Source: Rheinheimera sp. (GTDB lineage: Bacteria; Pseudomonadota; Gammaproteobacteria; Enterobacterales; Alteromonadaceae). Taken from it: DNA of 53,023 nt. The stretch spans positions 1 through 53,023 of the forward strand of contig SSFI01000097.1 of assembly GCA_008015325.1 (NCBI GenBank), read 5' to 3'. Made by a program: the position numbers and the translations under genes. Below, piece after piece: positions 10,701 to 21,549 of this stretch. Numbering within the stretch: the stretch's first letter is position 1; every line of letters begins with the position of its first letter. Below the pieces are notes generated by a model that saw nothing but the letters and a program-made list of their open reading frames with translations, was not told the DNA's origin and ran no database searches.

Positions 10701-11180
10701 ATGGCCCGCTACTCGCGCAAACCGGTCGACCTGATGACGCTGTTGCAACAAAACCCTGTGTATCAGGGGCAACAGCAAGCAGACATAGTGCGACATCTTA
10801 ATACCGAATTAATGCAGATCTTGCAACTGGAAAAGCTGACTTTCTGCAAGGTCAACCGGGTTCAGGCCGGCCGGGTACAAATAATGTGCAGCTCTGCCAG
10901 CTGGGCAACGCGGCTGAAAATGCAGAACGCCGACATTCTAACGAAATTCCGCCAGAATGTCCTGCCCGAATGTATGGGTATTGATATTGAGGTCAATCCA
11001 AATCTGGATTTACGTTATCAGACGCAGCAATCTACAGATTCTGCGCAACCGCAGGCCCGGCAAATCAGTGAACAGGCAGCAAATTATTTACTGGCCAGCG
11101 CGGAAAACGCTGATCCGGTGCTGGCAGAAAAACTCCGCAACCTGGCCATGCTGGCACAACAACGCAAAAAAGCTGAATAA
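10701..11180 (+). CDS. dciA: DUF721 replicative helicase loader DciA
   Basis: DciA is the ancestral loader or recruiter of the replicative helicase DnaB in bacteria without DnaC. The 159-residue product begins MARYSRKPVDLMTLLQQNP and carries the KH-like DUF721 domain (about 30-105, for example FCKVNRVQAGRVQIMCSSASW), then a low-complexity Q-rich tail. The frame is open back to 10620, but that extension runs through the divergent gene and is not conserved-looking, so the ATG at 10701 is preferred. No clear ribosome site is seen. It is the only + strand gene between yacG and the RND pump, placed between lpxC and the secA unit. The function is by family. Confidence 0.85.
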   Translation: MARYSRKPVDLMTLLQQNPVYQGQQQADIVRHLNTELMQILQLEKLTFCKVNRVQAGRVQIMCSSASWATRLKMQNADILTKFRQNVLPECMGIDIEVNPNLDLRYQTQQSTDSAQPQARQISEQAANYLLASAENADPVLAEKLRNLAMLAQQRKKAE

Positions 11181-11203
11181 GCGAAAGCTCGCCCCAAAAA
11201 AGC

Positions 11204-11228
11204 AAAAGGTGGCTCAGGCCACCTTTTT
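11204..11228. terminator. Bidirectional terminator between dciA and lpxC
   Basis: AAAAGGTGGC (11204-11213) pairs with GCCACCTTTT (11218-11227) around loop TCAG. A and T tracts on both sides let it end both dciA (+) and lpxC (-). Confidence 0.85.
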
Positions 11229-11246
11229 CAGTTGAGTTGAACGCGA

Positions 11247-12158
11247 TCAGGCCAGTTGCGGCGCCAGATAAGAAATTGGCAACTGCGCTGGTTTGTCGAA
11301 AGTGACAAATTCCCAGTTTTCCTGATTGGCCAACACAGCACACAGCAGCTGATTATTCAGCGCATGACCGGTTTTGTAGGCTTTGAACTCACCAAGGATG
11401 CTGTAGCCGGCCATGTATAAATCGCCGATAGCATCGAGAATTTTGTGTTTGATAAATTCGTCGTCGTAACGCAGGCCATCCTGGTTCAGCACGCGGAATT
11501 CATCCAGCACCACAGCATTATCAAAACTGCCGCCTAACGCCAGATTATTGGCCCGCAGATATTCAATATCCTGCAGGAAACCAAAAGTACGGGCGCGGCT
11601 GATGTCTTTGATAAAACCGGCGGCAGAGAAATCGACTTTCATGTGCTGACGGGTTTCGGCAATGACCGGATGGTCAAAGTCGATGGCGAAGTCAATACGG
11701 AAACCATGATGCGGCTTAAATTCGGCCCATTTGTCACCGTCTTCGACCCGCACAGTTTTCTTGATGCGGATGAATTTTTTCGCCAGTTTCTGCGCAGAAA
11801 CACCAGCTTCCAGTAACAAATAAACAAATGGATTGGCGCTGCCGTCCATGATTGGAATTTCGGCGGAATCAACTTCAACAATCAGATTGTCGATGCCGAG
11901 GCCGGCGACAGCCGCCATCAGGTGCTCAGTGGTGGATAACCGAACGCCCTGAGGATTAATCAGACAGGTACACATCACTGTGTCTCCCACCAGTTCTGGT
12001 GCGACTTTAAAGTCGACCACCGGGTTCAGATCTACACGACGGAACACAATTCCTGTGTTGTCGGGCGCAGGCCGGAGAGTAAGCGTAACCTTTTCGCCCT
12101 TGTGTAAACCCACTCCGATGGAGCTGATGGTCTTCGTGATAGTACGTTGTTTAATCAT
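11247..12158 (-). CDS. lpxC: UDP-3-O-acyl-N-acetylglucosamine deacetylase LpxC
   Basis: Zinc amidase catalysing the committed step of lipid A synthesis in the cytoplasm. The 303-residue protein begins [19 protein letters not shown], matching E. coli LpxC. The zinc ligands are visible: H79 in STTEHLMAA and the HKILDAIGD segment near 238-242; the catalytic GHALNNQL histidine is near 265. The start at 12158 was chosen by this alignment and by AGGA just upstream; the frame is open to 12212 without homology. It follows ftsZ after 142 bases, the usual end of the dcw cluster, and is ended by the bidirectional hairpin. Confidence 0.98.
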   Translation of the reverse strand: MIKQRTITKTISSIGVGLHKGEKVTLTLRPAPDNTGIVFRRVDLNPVVDFKVAPELVGDTVMCTCLINPQGVRLSTTEHLMAAVAGLGIDNLIVEVDSAEIPIMDGSANPFVYLLLEAGVSAQKLAKKFIRIKKTVRVEDGDKWAEFKPHHGFRIDFAIDFDHPVIAETRQHMKVDFSAAGFIKDISRARTFGFLQDIEYLRANNLALGGSFDNAVVLDEFRVLNQDGLRYDDEFIKHKILDAIGDLYMAGYSILGEFKAYKTGHALNNQLLCAVLANQENWEFVTFDKPAQLPISYLAPQLA

Positions 12159-12300
12159 CATTTTTTCCTGTTCAAAAACTGAACAATCCCAAACGGCGGC
12201 GCAGCATAGCATATGTTAACAACAATGCCAATGCTACAGGTCCGACTTCAGACTGGCTTTATGGCTGAAAGTTTCAGCTTAAATCCAGCGATTTTTTCGA

Positions 12301-13512
12301 TTAATCGGCTTGCTTACGCAGGAACGCCGGGATGTCGAAAATATCAATATTGGCTTTATTATCAGCCTGCGGCTTGCTTTGTGGTGCTTCCACTACAGCC
12401 ATTGCTGGCTGAACTTCACGCATCTCACGTGCTGTGTTGCCAGCATGACCGTACACGCTGCCGCCATGACTAAAAGCCGCCGGCGCATTGTGATAGGCAC
12501 CCCGTACTAGCTCTGGGCGATGATTGCCATGCGGCAGACTGATGTCCTGACGACGTTCTGCGCCAATACCGGTCGCAACGACAGTCACTCGCAGCTCGTC
12601 TGACATTTCCGGGTCAATTACCGCACCCACGACTACAGTGGCGTTTTCAGATGCAAAGGCTTTCACTGCATTACCGACGATTTCAAACTCTTCGATGGTC
12701 AAATCTAAACCGGCAGTGATGTTAACCAGAATGCCTTTGGCACCAGACAGGTCGATGTCTTCCAGCAGCGGGCTGGAGATTGCCTGTTCGGCGGCTTCTT
12801 CAGCACGGTCCGGACCAGTGGCACGGCCGGTACCCATCATCGCGGTACCCATTTCTGACATCACAGTGCGCACGTCAGCGAAGTCGACGTTAATCAGACC
12901 CGGACGGGTGATCAGCTCAGCAATACCCTGGACCGCGCCCAGCAGCACGTTATTTGCGGCTTTGAATGCATCGAGCAGACTGGTGCCTTTACCCAATACT
13001 TTTAACAACTTGTCGTTTGGAATAGTGATCAGAGAATCGACGTGTTTCGCCAGTTCATTGATACCTTCGTCAGCGTAGCTTGAGCGTTTTTTGCCTTCAA
13101 ACGGGAATGGCTTGGTTACGACCGCAACAGTCAGAATACCCAGCTCTTTGGCAACCTGAGCCACAATCGGCGCAGCACCAGTACCTGTACCACCACCCAT
13201 ACCGGCGGCGATAAACACCATATCCGCACCCATGATGGTTTTTTTGATGGTGTCACGGTCTTCTTCAGCAGAACGACGGCCGACGTCCGGGTTGGCGCCG
13301 GCGCCTAAACCCTTAGTGACATTGGCACCCAGTTGCAGCGTGACGTTAGCCGATGAATTACGCAGCGCCTGCGCATCGGTGTTGGCGGCAATAAATTCCA
13401 CCCCTTCAATGTTGCTGGCGACCATGTATTCGACAGCGTTACCGCCACCGCCACCGACGCCAACCACTTTGATGACAGCTTCTTCGCTGTGGTTTTCCAT
13501 TAACTCAAACAT
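12301..13512 (-). CDS. ftsZ: Cell division GTPase FtsZ
   Basis: Tubulin-like GTPase that polymerises into the Z ring and recruits the divisome. The 403 residues contain the tubulin signature GGGTGTG at 106-112, the NTDAQAL and synergy-loop regions, a variable linker (about 320-385), and the conserved C-terminal peptide DIPAFLRKQAD that binds FtsA, ZipA and ZapD-type partners. It begins 25 bases after the ftsA stop. Length is slightly above the 383 of E. coli because of the linker. Confidence 0.98.
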   Translation of the reverse strand: MFELMENHSEEAVIKVVGVGGGGGNAVEYMVASNIEGVEFIAANTDAQALRNSSANVTLQLGANVTKGLGAGANPDVGRRSAEEDRDTIKKTIMGADMVFIAAGMGGGTGTGAAPIVAQVAKELGILTVAVVTKPFPFEGKKRSSYADEGINELAKHVDSLITIPNDKLLKVLGKGTSLLDAFKAANNVLLGAVQGIAELITRPGLINVDFADVRTVMSEMGTAMMGTGRATGPDRAEEAAEQAISSPLLEDIDLSGAKGILVNITAGLDLTIEEFEIVGNAVKAFASENATVVVGAVIDPEMSDELRVTVVATGIGAERRQDISLPHGNHRPELVRGAYHNAPAAFSHGGSVYGHAGNTAREMREVQPAMAVVEAPQSKPQADNKANIDIFDIPAFLRKQAD

Positions 13513-13537
13513 GTTGCTCTCTCCGTTTTACGCTTAC

Positions 13538-14773
13538 TCAAAACTCGCCTTTAAACCAGCTGGTCAGTTTTTTCACAAAACCGCCAACCGACTCCCGTGC
13601 CGCCACTGCTTTTTTCTGCTGGGCACGCGCATCTTTGCCATACAATAACAGACCGACCACACTGGCATAAGCCGGGTCGTTTACATATTCGGTTAAACCA
13701 GTGATATGGGCCGGATAGCCCAGCCGCACCGGCATCTGGAAGATATCTTCAGCAAACTCAACGGCACCTTCCATTTTGGCGGTGCCACCGGTTAACACCA
13801 CACCAGCAGCGATTTGCTCTTCCAGACCACTGGCGCGAATTTCTTCTACCACCAGCTCAAACAATTCCTGATAACGCGGCTCAACCACCTCAGCCAGCGT
13901 GTGCCGCGACATACTGCGGGCCGGACGGCCGCCTACGCTTGGCACTTCAATACTTTCTTCTTTGCCGACCATGCTTCTGAGCGCACAGGCGTACTGAATT
14001 TTAATCTCTTCGGCGTGGCCAATCGGCGTGCGGAAGATTTTCGCGATATCGCTGGTGACCTGATTGCCGGCCACCGGGATCACTGCGGTATGACGTAACG
14101 CGCCATTGGTGTATATCGAAATATCGATAGTGCCACCGCCCATATCGACCACACAGACGCCTAACTCTTTTTCGTCTTCCGTCAGGATGGCAAAGCTTGA
14201 CGCCAGCGAGCTGAATATCAGCTGATCAACATGCAAACTGCAGCGTTCGACACATTTCTCGATATTTTTCGCCATGTCGTTGGCACAAGTGATGATGTGC
14301 GCTTTGGCTTCCATCCGCACACCGGACATGCCAATCGGGCTTTTAATGCCTTCCTGCATGTCGACAGAAAATTCCTGTGGTAACACATGTAATAACCGGC
14401 GTTCAGCGGAGATCGGCACTGATTTCGCTGCGTGGATCACGTTAGCCACGTCGTCTGCGGTCACTTCAGTGTCGTTAATTGGCACCATGCCGCTTTCGTT
14501 CTGGCAGCGGATATGTTTTCCGGTAATGCCTAAATACACTGAAGACACCCGGCAATCCGCCATCAGTTCGGCTTCATCAATGGCACGTTGCACCGACTGC
14601 ACCACCAGATTCAGGTCGTTGACGCCGCCTTTATCCATGCCGCGCGCGATATGGGTACCGACGCCGACAATCGCCAGCTGGTTATCTGCGGTGATCTCAC
14701 CGACCACGGCTTTAATTTGCGAGGTGCCGATATCTAACCCGACGATCAGATCCCGATCTAACGACTTGGTCAT
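13538..14773 (-). CDS. ftsA: Cell division protein FtsA
   Basis: Actin-like ATPase that tethers FtsZ to the membrane. The 411 residues start with the phosphate 1 motif (LIVGLDIGTSQIKAVVGE) and show the phosphate 2 motif CVVDMGGGTIDISIY near 205-219 and the adenosine motif VVLTGGTAKMEG near 330-341. The C-terminus (KKLTSWFKGEF) is the usual amphipathic membrane-targeting helix. The ATG overlaps the ftsQ stop by four bases. Confidence 0.98.
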   Translation of the reverse strand: MTKSLDRDLIVGLDIGTSQIKAVVGEITADNQLAIVGVGTHIARGMDKGGVNDLNLVVQSVQRAIDEAELMADCRVSSVYLGITGKHIRCQNESGMVPINDTEVTADDVANVIHAAKSVPISAERRLLHVLPQEFSVDMQEGIKSPIGMSGVRMEAKAHIITCANDMAKNIEKCVERCSLHVDQLIFSSLASSFAILTEDEKELGVCVVDMGGGTIDISIYTNGALRHTAVIPVAGNQVTSDIAKIFRTPIGHAEEIKIQYACALRSMVGKEESIEVPSVGGRPARSMSRHTLAEVVEPRYQELFELVVEEIRASGLEEQIAAGVVLTGGTAKMEGAVEFAEDIFQMPVRLGYPAHITGLTEYVNDPAYASVVGLLLYGKDARAQQKKAVAARESVGGFVKKLTSWFKGEF

Positions 14774-15531
14774 GCTTTTCTCTTTTCCGTTATCACCGGC
14801 GGCGCATATTGCACCGCTAATCCTGTGTCATACCGCAAATCGACTTGTACTATCGCTTCCGGTTTATGTTTCACTACGACCGGGTACAGGTCGATAAATC
14901 GCTGCACCCGTTTTAACGTATCTTCGCGCCCGAGCTTCAGCGCGATGCCGTTACTGAGCTGCACTTCCCAGGCGAAGCGTTCAGTCACCGACAAGCCTTC
15001 CGCTTCAAACTGATGTAACGCTAACAGTGCCTGCACTTTGCCGTACATACTGAGCGCGTCTTGCTCAGCGCCTTCCGGGCCATTCAGTTTTGGCAAGGCC
15101 GCCTGCAGTTGCTCCAGCGGCGCGCGGAACACTTCGCCGCGTTTATTCAGCAAATACTCTTTGTTCCAAATCGCCACCGGGCTGTGCTCTGTTACCACGA
15201 CCACTAATGTACCCGGCCACTGTTTACGCACTGCGACCTGATGCACCCAGGGCTGCTGCTGTAAAAAAGCGGCGACTTCATCGACATCCAGCTTGAAATA
15301 ATTGCCTACCAGATGCTGCTGCAATTTGCCGTGTAACGCTTGCGGCTTGATATGGCCAAAATCACCATACAGCTTCACCTGTTTAATCGGTGCAGTCTGC
15401 TGATGCGCCGCCCATTGGCTGACTTTAACGCCAAACCAAATCACTAACGCCACTGCGCAGAGAAAAAACACCACACCACCGACAAAAGCCGGCGTGAAAG
15501 GCGTTTTCTGGCTCTGACGCAATGCACTCAT
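14770..15531 (-). CDS. ftsQ: Cell division protein FtsQ
   Basis: Bitopic inner membrane divisome protein that recruits FtsB and FtsL. The 253 residues have a short cytoplasmic tail, one membrane segment at about 16-38, a POTRA domain beginning KQVKLYGDFGHI (near 50-61), and the beta domain with WPGTLVVVVTEHSPVAIWN near 103-121. Four-base overlaps join it to ddlB before it and ftsA after it. Confidence 0.96.
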   Translation of the reverse strand: MSALRQSQKTPFTPAFVGGVVFFLCAVALVIWFGVKVSQWAAHQQTAPIKQVKLYGDFGHIKPQALHGKLQQHLVGNYFKLDVDEVAAFLQQQPWVHQVAVRKQWPGTLVVVVTEHSPVAIWNKEYLLNKRGEVFRAPLEQLQAALPKLNGPEGAEQDALSMYGKVQALLALHQFEAEGLSVTERFAWEVQLSNGIALKLGREDTLKRVQRFIDLYPVVVKHKPEAIVQVDLRYDTGLAVQYAPPVITEKRKA

Positions 15532-16442
15532 AGCGCCTGCTCTAATATTTTTGCCACCAGCTGATCAAAGCTGTAACCCGCCGCCCGTGCCGCCATCGGC
15601 ACCAGTGACTTTTCAGTCATGCCAGGGACAGTGTTCACTTCCAGCAGGCGGAACTGACCATCGCTGTCGAGCATCGCATCAACACGACCCCAGCCCTTAG
15701 CACCAACAGCTTTAAAGGCTGCCATCGCCGCTTGCTGTAAACTGGCGGTCTGTTCGGCAGTAATTGGCGCCGGACACAGATATTCAGTGCTGTTGGACTG
15801 GTATTTGGCTTCGTAATCGTAAAAAGCGCGCGGGGTGCGCATTTCAATGACCGGCAACGCCTGACCATCCAGCATCGACACAGTGAATTCGCGACCGTTG
15901 ATCCATTGTTCCACTAACACCGCGTCGTCATAGTCAAAAGCCAGCGCTAAAGCCTGCGCCAGCTCTGCAGGTGTTGCAGCAGCCGACATGCCAATGCTGG
16001 AGCCTTCGTTGGCCGGCTTGACCATCACTTTGCCATTGAGCTCTGCCAGCATCGCGGCATAATCAATGGTTTCACCTTTTTGTGCCACCCGAAACGGCGC
16101 TGTCGGTAAACCATGGGCGCTAAACAGAAATTTGCAGCGGATTTTGTCCATTGCCAGTGCCGAGCCCAGCACGCCAGAGCCGGTGTAAGGGATCCCGTGT
16201 AACTGCAATGCGCCCTGCATAGTGCCGTCTTCACCGCCGCGGCCGTGTAATACGATAAAAACCCGGTCAAAAGCCTGCGTTTCCAGGTCACTCAGTGGCT
16301 GCTCTTTAGGGTCAAAAGCATGAGCGTCAATGCCCTGCGCCTGCAGTGCTTTTAGCACCGCTGCGCCGGATTTTAATGACACTTCGCGCTCGGCGGAGGT
16401 GCCCCCGAACATCACGGCCACTTTGCCAAATTTACTGCTCAT
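15528..16442 (-). CDS. ddlB: D-alanine--D-alanine ligase
   Basis: ATP-grasp ligase that makes the D-Ala-D-Ala dipeptide added by MurF. The 304 residues begin with the family motif [17 protein letters not shown] (10-26), followed by [14 protein letters not shown], the [15 protein letters not shown]-grasp loop, and the C-terminal [16 protein letters not shown] carrying metal and D-Ala ligands. Length is close to E. coli DdlB (306). It overlaps murC and ftsQ by four bases each, the usual dcw position. Confidence 0.97.
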   Translation of the reverse strand: MSSKFGKVAVMFGGTSAEREVSLKSGAAVLKALQAQGIDAHAFDPKEQPLSDLETQAFDRVFIVLHGRGGEDGTMQGALQLHGIPYTGSGVLGSALAMDKIRCKFLFSAHGLPTAPFRVAQKGETIDYAAMLAELNGKVMVKPANEGSSIGMSAAATPAELAQALALAFDYDDAVLVEQWINGREFTVSMLDGQALPVIEMRTPRAFYDYEAKYQSNSTEYLCPAPITAEQTASLQQAAMAAFKAVGAKGWGRVDAMLDSDGQFRLLEVNTVPGMTEKSLVPMAARAAGYSFDQLVAKILEQAL

Positions 16443-17896
16443 GACTGGCTCCCTGTGGATTGTTTCATCGTCTCAATATCAAGTTTTTGTGCAGCCAGTT
16501 GTTTGGCTAAAGCGCCGATATTACCGGCACCCTGTGTCATCAGCACGTCGCCGTCCTGCAACACATCCGCTAAAGCGGCCGGCAAATCGGCAGGAGTTGC
16601 GACATAAATCGGGTCGAGCTGACCACGGGCACGGATACTGCGGCATAAACTGCGGCTGTCGGCACCGGCAATAGCTGCCTCGCCGGCGCTGTAAACTTCC
16701 AATAGCAACAGGCTGTCGACGGTGGACAGCACTTTGGCGAAATCTTCGTATAAATCACGGGTGCGGGTGTAACGGTGTGGCTGATACGCCATCACCAGCC
16801 GGCGCTCTGGCCAGGCATTACGCGCAGCAGCCACAGTGGCCGCGACTTCGCTGGGATGGTGACCGTAGTCGTCGACCAAAAGTACTTTGCCACGGCCGGT
16901 GTCAAATTCACCATATTGCTGGAAGCGCCGGCCAATGCCTTCAAATTTACTGAAAGCTGCGAGGATGGCCGCTTCAGGCACACCTTCGTCCTGCGCCATG
17001 GCAAAAGCCGCAGTGGCGTTTAACGCGTTGTGACGGCCTGCCAGATTTAATTCAATAGTGCGGCTGTTGCCACTTGGGTCGGTCACGACAAAATTCGTTC
17101 TGGTGCCGGATTGGCTGAAATCGCTGATGCGGTAGTCCGCATCCGCGCTAAAGCCATAAGTGATGATGGTGCGGCCAATGCGTGGCATCAGCTCGCGCAA
17201 TACCAGGTCATCGATACACAATACGACAGCGCCGTAAAACGGCAGGTTATGGCAAAACTCCAGGTAAGTGGATTTCATTTTGTCGAAATCACCCTGATAG
17301 GTTTCCATATGATCAGGTTCGATATTGGTGATGATGGCGGCCATCGGCTGCAAATGCAGGAAAGATGCATCGCTTTCATCGGCTTCGGCAATCAGATAAC
17401 GGCCTGCGCCTAACCGTGCATTGGTGCCGGCTGAATTGAGTAAACCACCGATGACAAATGTCGGGTCGGCGCCGGCTTCAGCGAAAATCGACGACACCAG
17501 GCTGGTAGTGGTGGTTTTGCCGTGCGTGCCGGCGATGGCGATACCGTGGCGAAAGCGCATCAGCTCGGCCAGCATCTGAGCACGGCGCACCACAGGAATG
17601 CGTTGTTCCAGCGCGGCGTTCACTTCCGGGTTATCGGTTTTAATGGCGCTGGAGACGACCACCACGCTGGCGCCCTGAATATTTTCAGCCTTGTGGCCGA
17701 ACTGGATGTCAGCACCTAACGCCGTGAGGCGTTCGACCACCGGATTGGGGCCCAGATCTGAGCCGGAAATTTTATAGCCTTCGTTGAGCAGCACTTCGGC
17801 GATACCGCCCATGCCTGCACCACCAATCCCGACAAAATGAATGCGTTCAACACGACGCATTGCTGTTTTTTCCGGGTGCATGGTTTTTGTTATCAT
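16439..17896 (-). CDS. murC: UDP-N-acetylmuramate--L-alanine ligase
   Basis: First amino-acid-adding Mur ligase: joins L-Ala to UDP-MurNAc using ATP in the cytoplasm. The 485 residues include [18 protein letters not shown] (19-36), the nucleotide loop [10 protein letters not shown] near 118-127, [12 protein letters not shown], and NHDDYGHHP-like [11 protein letters not shown] near 340. The ATG at 17896 starts two bases after the murG stop; a later ATG at residue 6 is possible. Length is normal for the family. Confidence 0.97.
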   Translation of the reverse strand: MITKTMHPEKTAMRRVERIHFVGIGGAGMGGIAEVLLNEGYKISGSDLGPNPVVERLTALGADIQFGHKAENIQGASVVVVSSAIKTDNPEVNAALEQRIPVVRRAQMLAELMRFRHGIAIAGTHGKTTTTSLVSSIFAEAGADPTFVIGGLLNSAGTNARLGAGRYLIAEADESDASFLHLQPMAAIITNIEPDHMETYQGDFDKMKSTYLEFCHNLPFYGAVVLCIDDLVLRELMPRIGRTIITYGFSADADYRISDFSQSGTRTNFVVTDPSGNSRTIELNLAGRHNALNATAAFAMAQDEGVPEAAILAAFSKFEGIGRRFQQYGEFDTGRGKVLLVDDYGHHPSEVAATVAAARNAWPERRLVMAYQPHRYTRTRDLYEDFAKVLSTVDSLLLLEVYSAGEAAIAGADSRSLCRSIRARGQLDPIYVATPADLPAALADVLQDGDVLMTQGAGNIGALAKQLAAQKLDIETMKQSTGSQS

Positions 17897-17897
17897 C

Positions 17898-19007
17898 TTA
17901 ATTTACACCTGTGATACGTCGACAAACTGCTGCCACCTGTTCGGCGGCATCGTCGATGGCACAAGATCGTGCCTGTTGTGCCATGTGTACCAGCGGCGTC
18001 TTGTCAGACAACCAGCCCTGCAACAGCGGCACTAAATGTTCGGGATTTAATTTTGCCTGTGGCATTAACAACGCGGCCTGCCTGCTCGCCAGCACCTTGG
18101 CGTTTGCGGTCTGGTGATCATCGATCGCCGTTGGCAACGGCACAAACAAGGCTGCAACGCCAACACAAGCCACTTCACTGACAGTCAGAGCACCGGCACG
18201 GCAAATCACCAAATCGGCCCAGCGGTACGCCTCGGCCATATCATCAATAAAAGCAGTGACTTGCACATCCAGATTTTCCGGCTTATCTGCATAAGCCATT
18301 TCGGTTTGTGCCAGCTCATGCTGCCCGGTCTGATGGCGGACCCGGATCTGGCCGCAGGCCGCGGCCTGCTTCAGGATCGGTGGCAGCGCCTGATTAAAAA
18401 TCCTGGCTCCTAAACTACCACCGACGATCAAAATATTTAAGCTTTTCTGCAAATAATTCTGCGGATTTTGCCCAATCAGTTCGCTGCGTACCGGATTTCC
18501 CAACACCAACCGGTTTTTCAGCGCAGAAAAGGCCTGCGGGAAAGCGACCAGCACCTGATCGGCGATACGCGCTAACAGCTTGTTGGTCGTGCCGGCGACG
18601 GCATTTTGCTCGTGGATCACCAGCGGCACACCATCAGTCCAGGCAGCCAGACCACCAGGGCCGCTGGCGTAACCACCAAAGCCTAATACCAGGTCGGGTT
18701 TTAGCTGCTTCACCAGCGCCCGCGCCTGTAACAACGAGCGCAGCAGCATGAAAGGCGCCTGCAACACAGAACGCCAGCCTTTACCGCGCAGCCCGGCCAC
18801 GCTGATGGTATGCAGCGGATAACCAAACTGCGGCACTAAGCGCGCTTCCATCCGATCTGCAGTACCAAGCCAGTGCACAATCCAGCCTTCAGCAGCCAGC
18901 ACGTCGGCCACAGCGCGGGCCGGAAAAATATGGCCACCGGTGCCGCCTGCCATAATCAGCACAGTCGGCCGCGGAGCTCCCAGCGTCTGTTCTGTCATCT
19001 CAGGCAT
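17898..19007 (-). CDS. murG: Lipid II synthase MurG (GlcNAc transferase)
   Basis: Peripheral inner membrane GT28 glycosyltransferase that adds GlcNAc to lipid I to give lipid II. The N-terminal glycine-rich loop [12 protein letters not shown], the [14 protein letters not shown] loop and the donor-site segments VGGSLGAR and [10 protein letters not shown] are all present. The start is uncertain: ATG at 19007 has GGGGG five bases upstream and overlaps ftsW by eight bases; ATG at 18998 is the alternative. With the first the protein has 369 residues, slightly longer than E. coli (355). Confidence 0.96.
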   Translation of the reverse strand: MPEMTEQTLGAPRPTVLIMAGGTGGHIFPARAVADVLAAEGWIVHWLGTADRMEARLVPQFGYPLHTISVAGLRGKGWRSVLQAPFMLLRSLLQARALVKQLKPDLVLGFGGYASGPGGLAAWTDGVPLVIHEQNAVAGTTNKLLARIADQVLVAFPQAFSALKNRLVLGNPVRSELIGQNPQNYLQKSLNILIVGGSLGARIFNQALPPILKQAAACGQIRVRHQTGQHELAQTEMAYADKPENLDVQVTAFIDDMAEAYRWADLVICRAGALTVSEVACVGVAALFVPLPTAIDDHQTANAKVLASRQAALLMPQAKLNPEHLVPLLQGWLSDKTPLVHMAQQARSCAIDDAAEQVAAVCRRITGVN

Positions 19008-20199
19008 GGGCACCCCCGCTAATCGCGTGGCGGCCTTTGAGCCGGACTTCAAAATCAATACGCAGTACGATGGCGGCTGCCACCAGCATAATAATCAGAC
19101 TACTGCCGCCCGAACTGACAAAAGGCAAGGTCAGACCTTTGGTCGGTAGAGCACCAGTGGCAACACCAATATTGACGAAAGTCTGACAACCAATCCAGAT
19201 GGCTATCGAATAGGCCAGAAAGCCGTGGAAACTCAGGCCTTTTTGTACAGCTCTTTTACCAATCCACAAGGCGCGCACCATCATCAGAAACAGTAAACTG
19301 GCAACAGCCAGCACGCCAAGCAAACCGGTTTCTTCGGCGACAATGGCGAGAATAAAGTCGGTATGCGCTTCGGGCAGATACTCGAGCTTTTGTACTGAGT
19401 TGCCGAGGCCCTGGCCGGATAAACCGCCACGGCCAAACGCCATCAGCGACTGAGTCAGCTGATAACCGCTGCCAAAGGGATCAGCCCAGGGGTCAAGGAA
19501 AGCCGTGACCCGACGCCAGCGGTATTCGCTGTAGACAATCAGCACCCCCATCGACGCCAGGCCGGTCAGGATCAAGCCAAAGAACTGCCAGAGCTTGGCG
19601 CCAGCCAAAAACAATAACACCACGCTGGTGCCAAACATCACAATCACAGTACCCAGGTCTGGCTGCATCAGTAATAAGACGGCAAATACAAACAACACTG
19701 CCAGCGGTTTCAAAAAACCTTTTAAGTTTTCAATGACTTCTTCATGACGGCGTACCAGATAACTCGATAAGTAGATAAAGAAGAATAACTTGGCCGGCTC
19801 TGCCGCCTGCACACCGATGGGGCCTATATACAGCCAGCGCGTACTGCCGTTGACATTACGGCCAAACGCCAGCACCGCAATCAACCCCAGAATACCCAAG
19901 GCCAGCAGCACCATACTGCCCTGCAGCCAGCGGTCAATCGGCACATTCAGCGCCATGTAGGCAAAACCAAGCCCAATCAGGATATAAACCAGATGGCGGA
20001 TACTGTAATGCAGCGGCGCGCCGAACAAGCGTTCAGCGACCGGCACTGAGGCGCTGGTAACCATAATAAAACCAATGCCGAGCAGCAACACCATCAGCGT
20101 AAAGAAAAACCGGTCGTAACTGACCCCGTCTTCCGCCCGCCACCAGTCGACCCAGTGTTCGATGAATTGTTCGGATTGCTGCGCCAGCCATGCTTTCAT
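19000..20199 (-). CDS. ftsW: Peptidoglycan glycosyltransferase FtsW
   Basis: SEDS-family polymerase of septal peptidoglycan that works with FtsI. The 399 residues form about ten membrane segments. Family segments are visible: GSTRWLYIGPIGVQAAEPAK near 117-136, LLLMQPDLGT near 174-183 and the C-terminal FVSSGGSSLII near 361-371. It lies between murD (four-base overlap) and murG (eight-base overlap). Confidence 0.97.
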   Translation of the reverse strand: MKAWLAQQSEQFIEHWVDWWRAEDGVSYDRFFFTLMVLLLGIGFIMVTSASVPVAERLFGAPLHYSIRHLVYILIGLGFAYMALNVPIDRWLQGSMVLLALGILGLIAVLAFGRNVNGSTRWLYIGPIGVQAAEPAKLFFFIYLSSYLVRRHEEVIENLKGFLKPLAVLFVFAVLLLMQPDLGTVIVMFGTSVVLLFLAGAKLWQFFGLILTGLASMGVLIVYSEYRWRRVTAFLDPWADPFGSGYQLTQSLMAFGRGGLSGQGLGNSVQKLEYLPEAHTDFILAIVAEETGLLGVLAVASLLFLMMVRALWIGKRAVQKGLSFHGFLAYSIAIWIGCQTFVNIGVATGALPTKGLTLPFVSSGGSSLIIMLVAAAIVLRIDFEVRLKGRHAISGGAHA

Positions 20200-21530
20200 T
20201 TCAGCACCTGCATAACAGCTTCAGCAAACAGCCGGCCACGTTCTTCGTAGTTTTTAAACATATCGAGGCTGGCACAGGCCGGCGATAACAGCACCATGTC
20301 ACCGGCTTTGGCGATGGCCGCAGCTTGTTTCACCGCAGCGGTTAAATCTGCCACTTGAATAGCGCCAGGCACCAAAGCCGCAATTGCCGGGCCGTCGCGG
20401 CCTAAAGTAATAACCTGGTCAACCTGTTGCTTCAACACGTGAGCCAGCTCAGTAAAGTCGACGCCTTTGCCATCGCCACCAGCAATCAGAATCAGCTTGC
20501 CTGGCACATCTGCACGTAAACCGGCGATGGCCGCCAGCGTGGCGCCGACATTAGTGGCTTTGGAGTCATTGACCCAGCGGATGCTCTGATGATTTGCAAC
20601 CAGCGTGCAGCGATGTGGCAGGGGCTGATAAGTTTGCAGCGCCTGTACCAGCGCTTCGCGGCTGCAACCCACGGCTAGGGCTAAAGCACAGGAGGCCAGC
20701 GCATTAAACTGATTATGCCGGCCGACCATCGACATCTGACTGACCGGCAATAACGGCTCACCAGCCACCAGCAACCAGCTTTCGCCCTGATGTTGCACCA
20801 GACCATAGCCATCCTGCGGCTGTTGCAGGTTCAGGCCGATTTGCGGTGCGGCACAGCCCAGTGGCCGGGTCAGACTGTCTTCTGCGTTAAACACCGCGAG
20901 GTCAGTATGCAGATAAATGCGTTGTTTCGCCGCGGCATAAGCCGCCATAGTGCCGTGCCGGTCAAGATGATCTTCAGTGACATTCAGATTGGCGGCAGCG
21001 CGTAATTTCAGGCTATGGGTGGTTTCAAGCTGAAAACTCGACAGCTCCAGCACATAAACTTTGGCATCAGAACGTTCCAGCGCATCCAATACCGCCAGGC
21101 CAATATTGCCGGCAGCGAGCGCAGGAATACCGCTGCAATTGAGCATAAACTCGGTCAGCGTCGTCACGGTCGATTTACCGTTAGAACCAGTCACAGCGAC
21201 CACAGGTTTTTCATTGCAAAGTGCAAACAGCTCGACATCGCCCATCAGCTGTGCACCTTGTGCTGTGGCAAAACGAATGGCCGGATGACTGGTATCAAGG
21301 CCAGGACTGACCAGCAACACGTCCATCCGCGCCAGCCGGTTGGCATCGAGCTCACCGAGATAAATACCATCGACTTTTTCTGCCGGAATTGTATCTAAGC
21401 CCGCGACTTTCAGCCGGGTATCCATCAGCACCGGCTTTACGCCTTGTTTCAGCAAAAAACGCACAGTGGCAAGCCCGGTTACCCCGAGGCCAATCACTGC
21501 CACTCTTTTACCCTGAAACAGCTTTGTCAT
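20196..21530 (-). CDS. murD: UDP-MurNAc-L-alanine--D-glutamate ligase
   Basis: Second Mur ligase, adding D-Glu to UDP-MurNAc-L-Ala. The 444 residues contain the N-terminal nucleotide-fold motif VIGLGVTGLATVRFL, the ATP loop TGSNGKSTVT near 114-123, NLNVTEDHLDRHG and VNDSKATN. The start at 21530 has AAGGAAATAAAGG upstream and matches the family; the frame is open to 21578 inside mraY without homology. It follows mraY after 19 bases, the only gap of that size within the mur block. Confidence 0.97.
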   Translation of the reverse strand: MTKLFQGKRVAVIGLGVTGLATVRFLLKQGVKPVLMDTRLKVAGLDTIPAEKVDGIYLGELDANRLARMDVLLVSPGLDTSHPAIRFATAQGAQLMGDVELFALCNEKPVVAVTGSNGKSTVTTLTEFMLNCSGIPALAAGNIGLAVLDALERSDAKVYVLELSSFQLETTHSLKLRAAANLNVTEDHLDRHGTMAAYAAAKQRIYLHTDLAVFNAEDSLTRPLGCAAPQIGLNLQQPQDGYGLVQHQGESWLLVAGEPLLPVSQMSMVGRHNQFNALASCALALAVGCSREALVQALQTYQPLPHRCTLVANHQSIRWVNDSKATNVGATLAAIAGLRADVPGKLILIAGGDGKGVDFTELAHVLKQQVDQVITLGRDGPAIAALVPGAIQVADLTAAVKQAAAIAKAGDMVLLSPACASLDMFKNYEERGRLFAEAVMQVLK

Positions 21531-21549
21531 GCCTTTATTTCCTTTCAGA

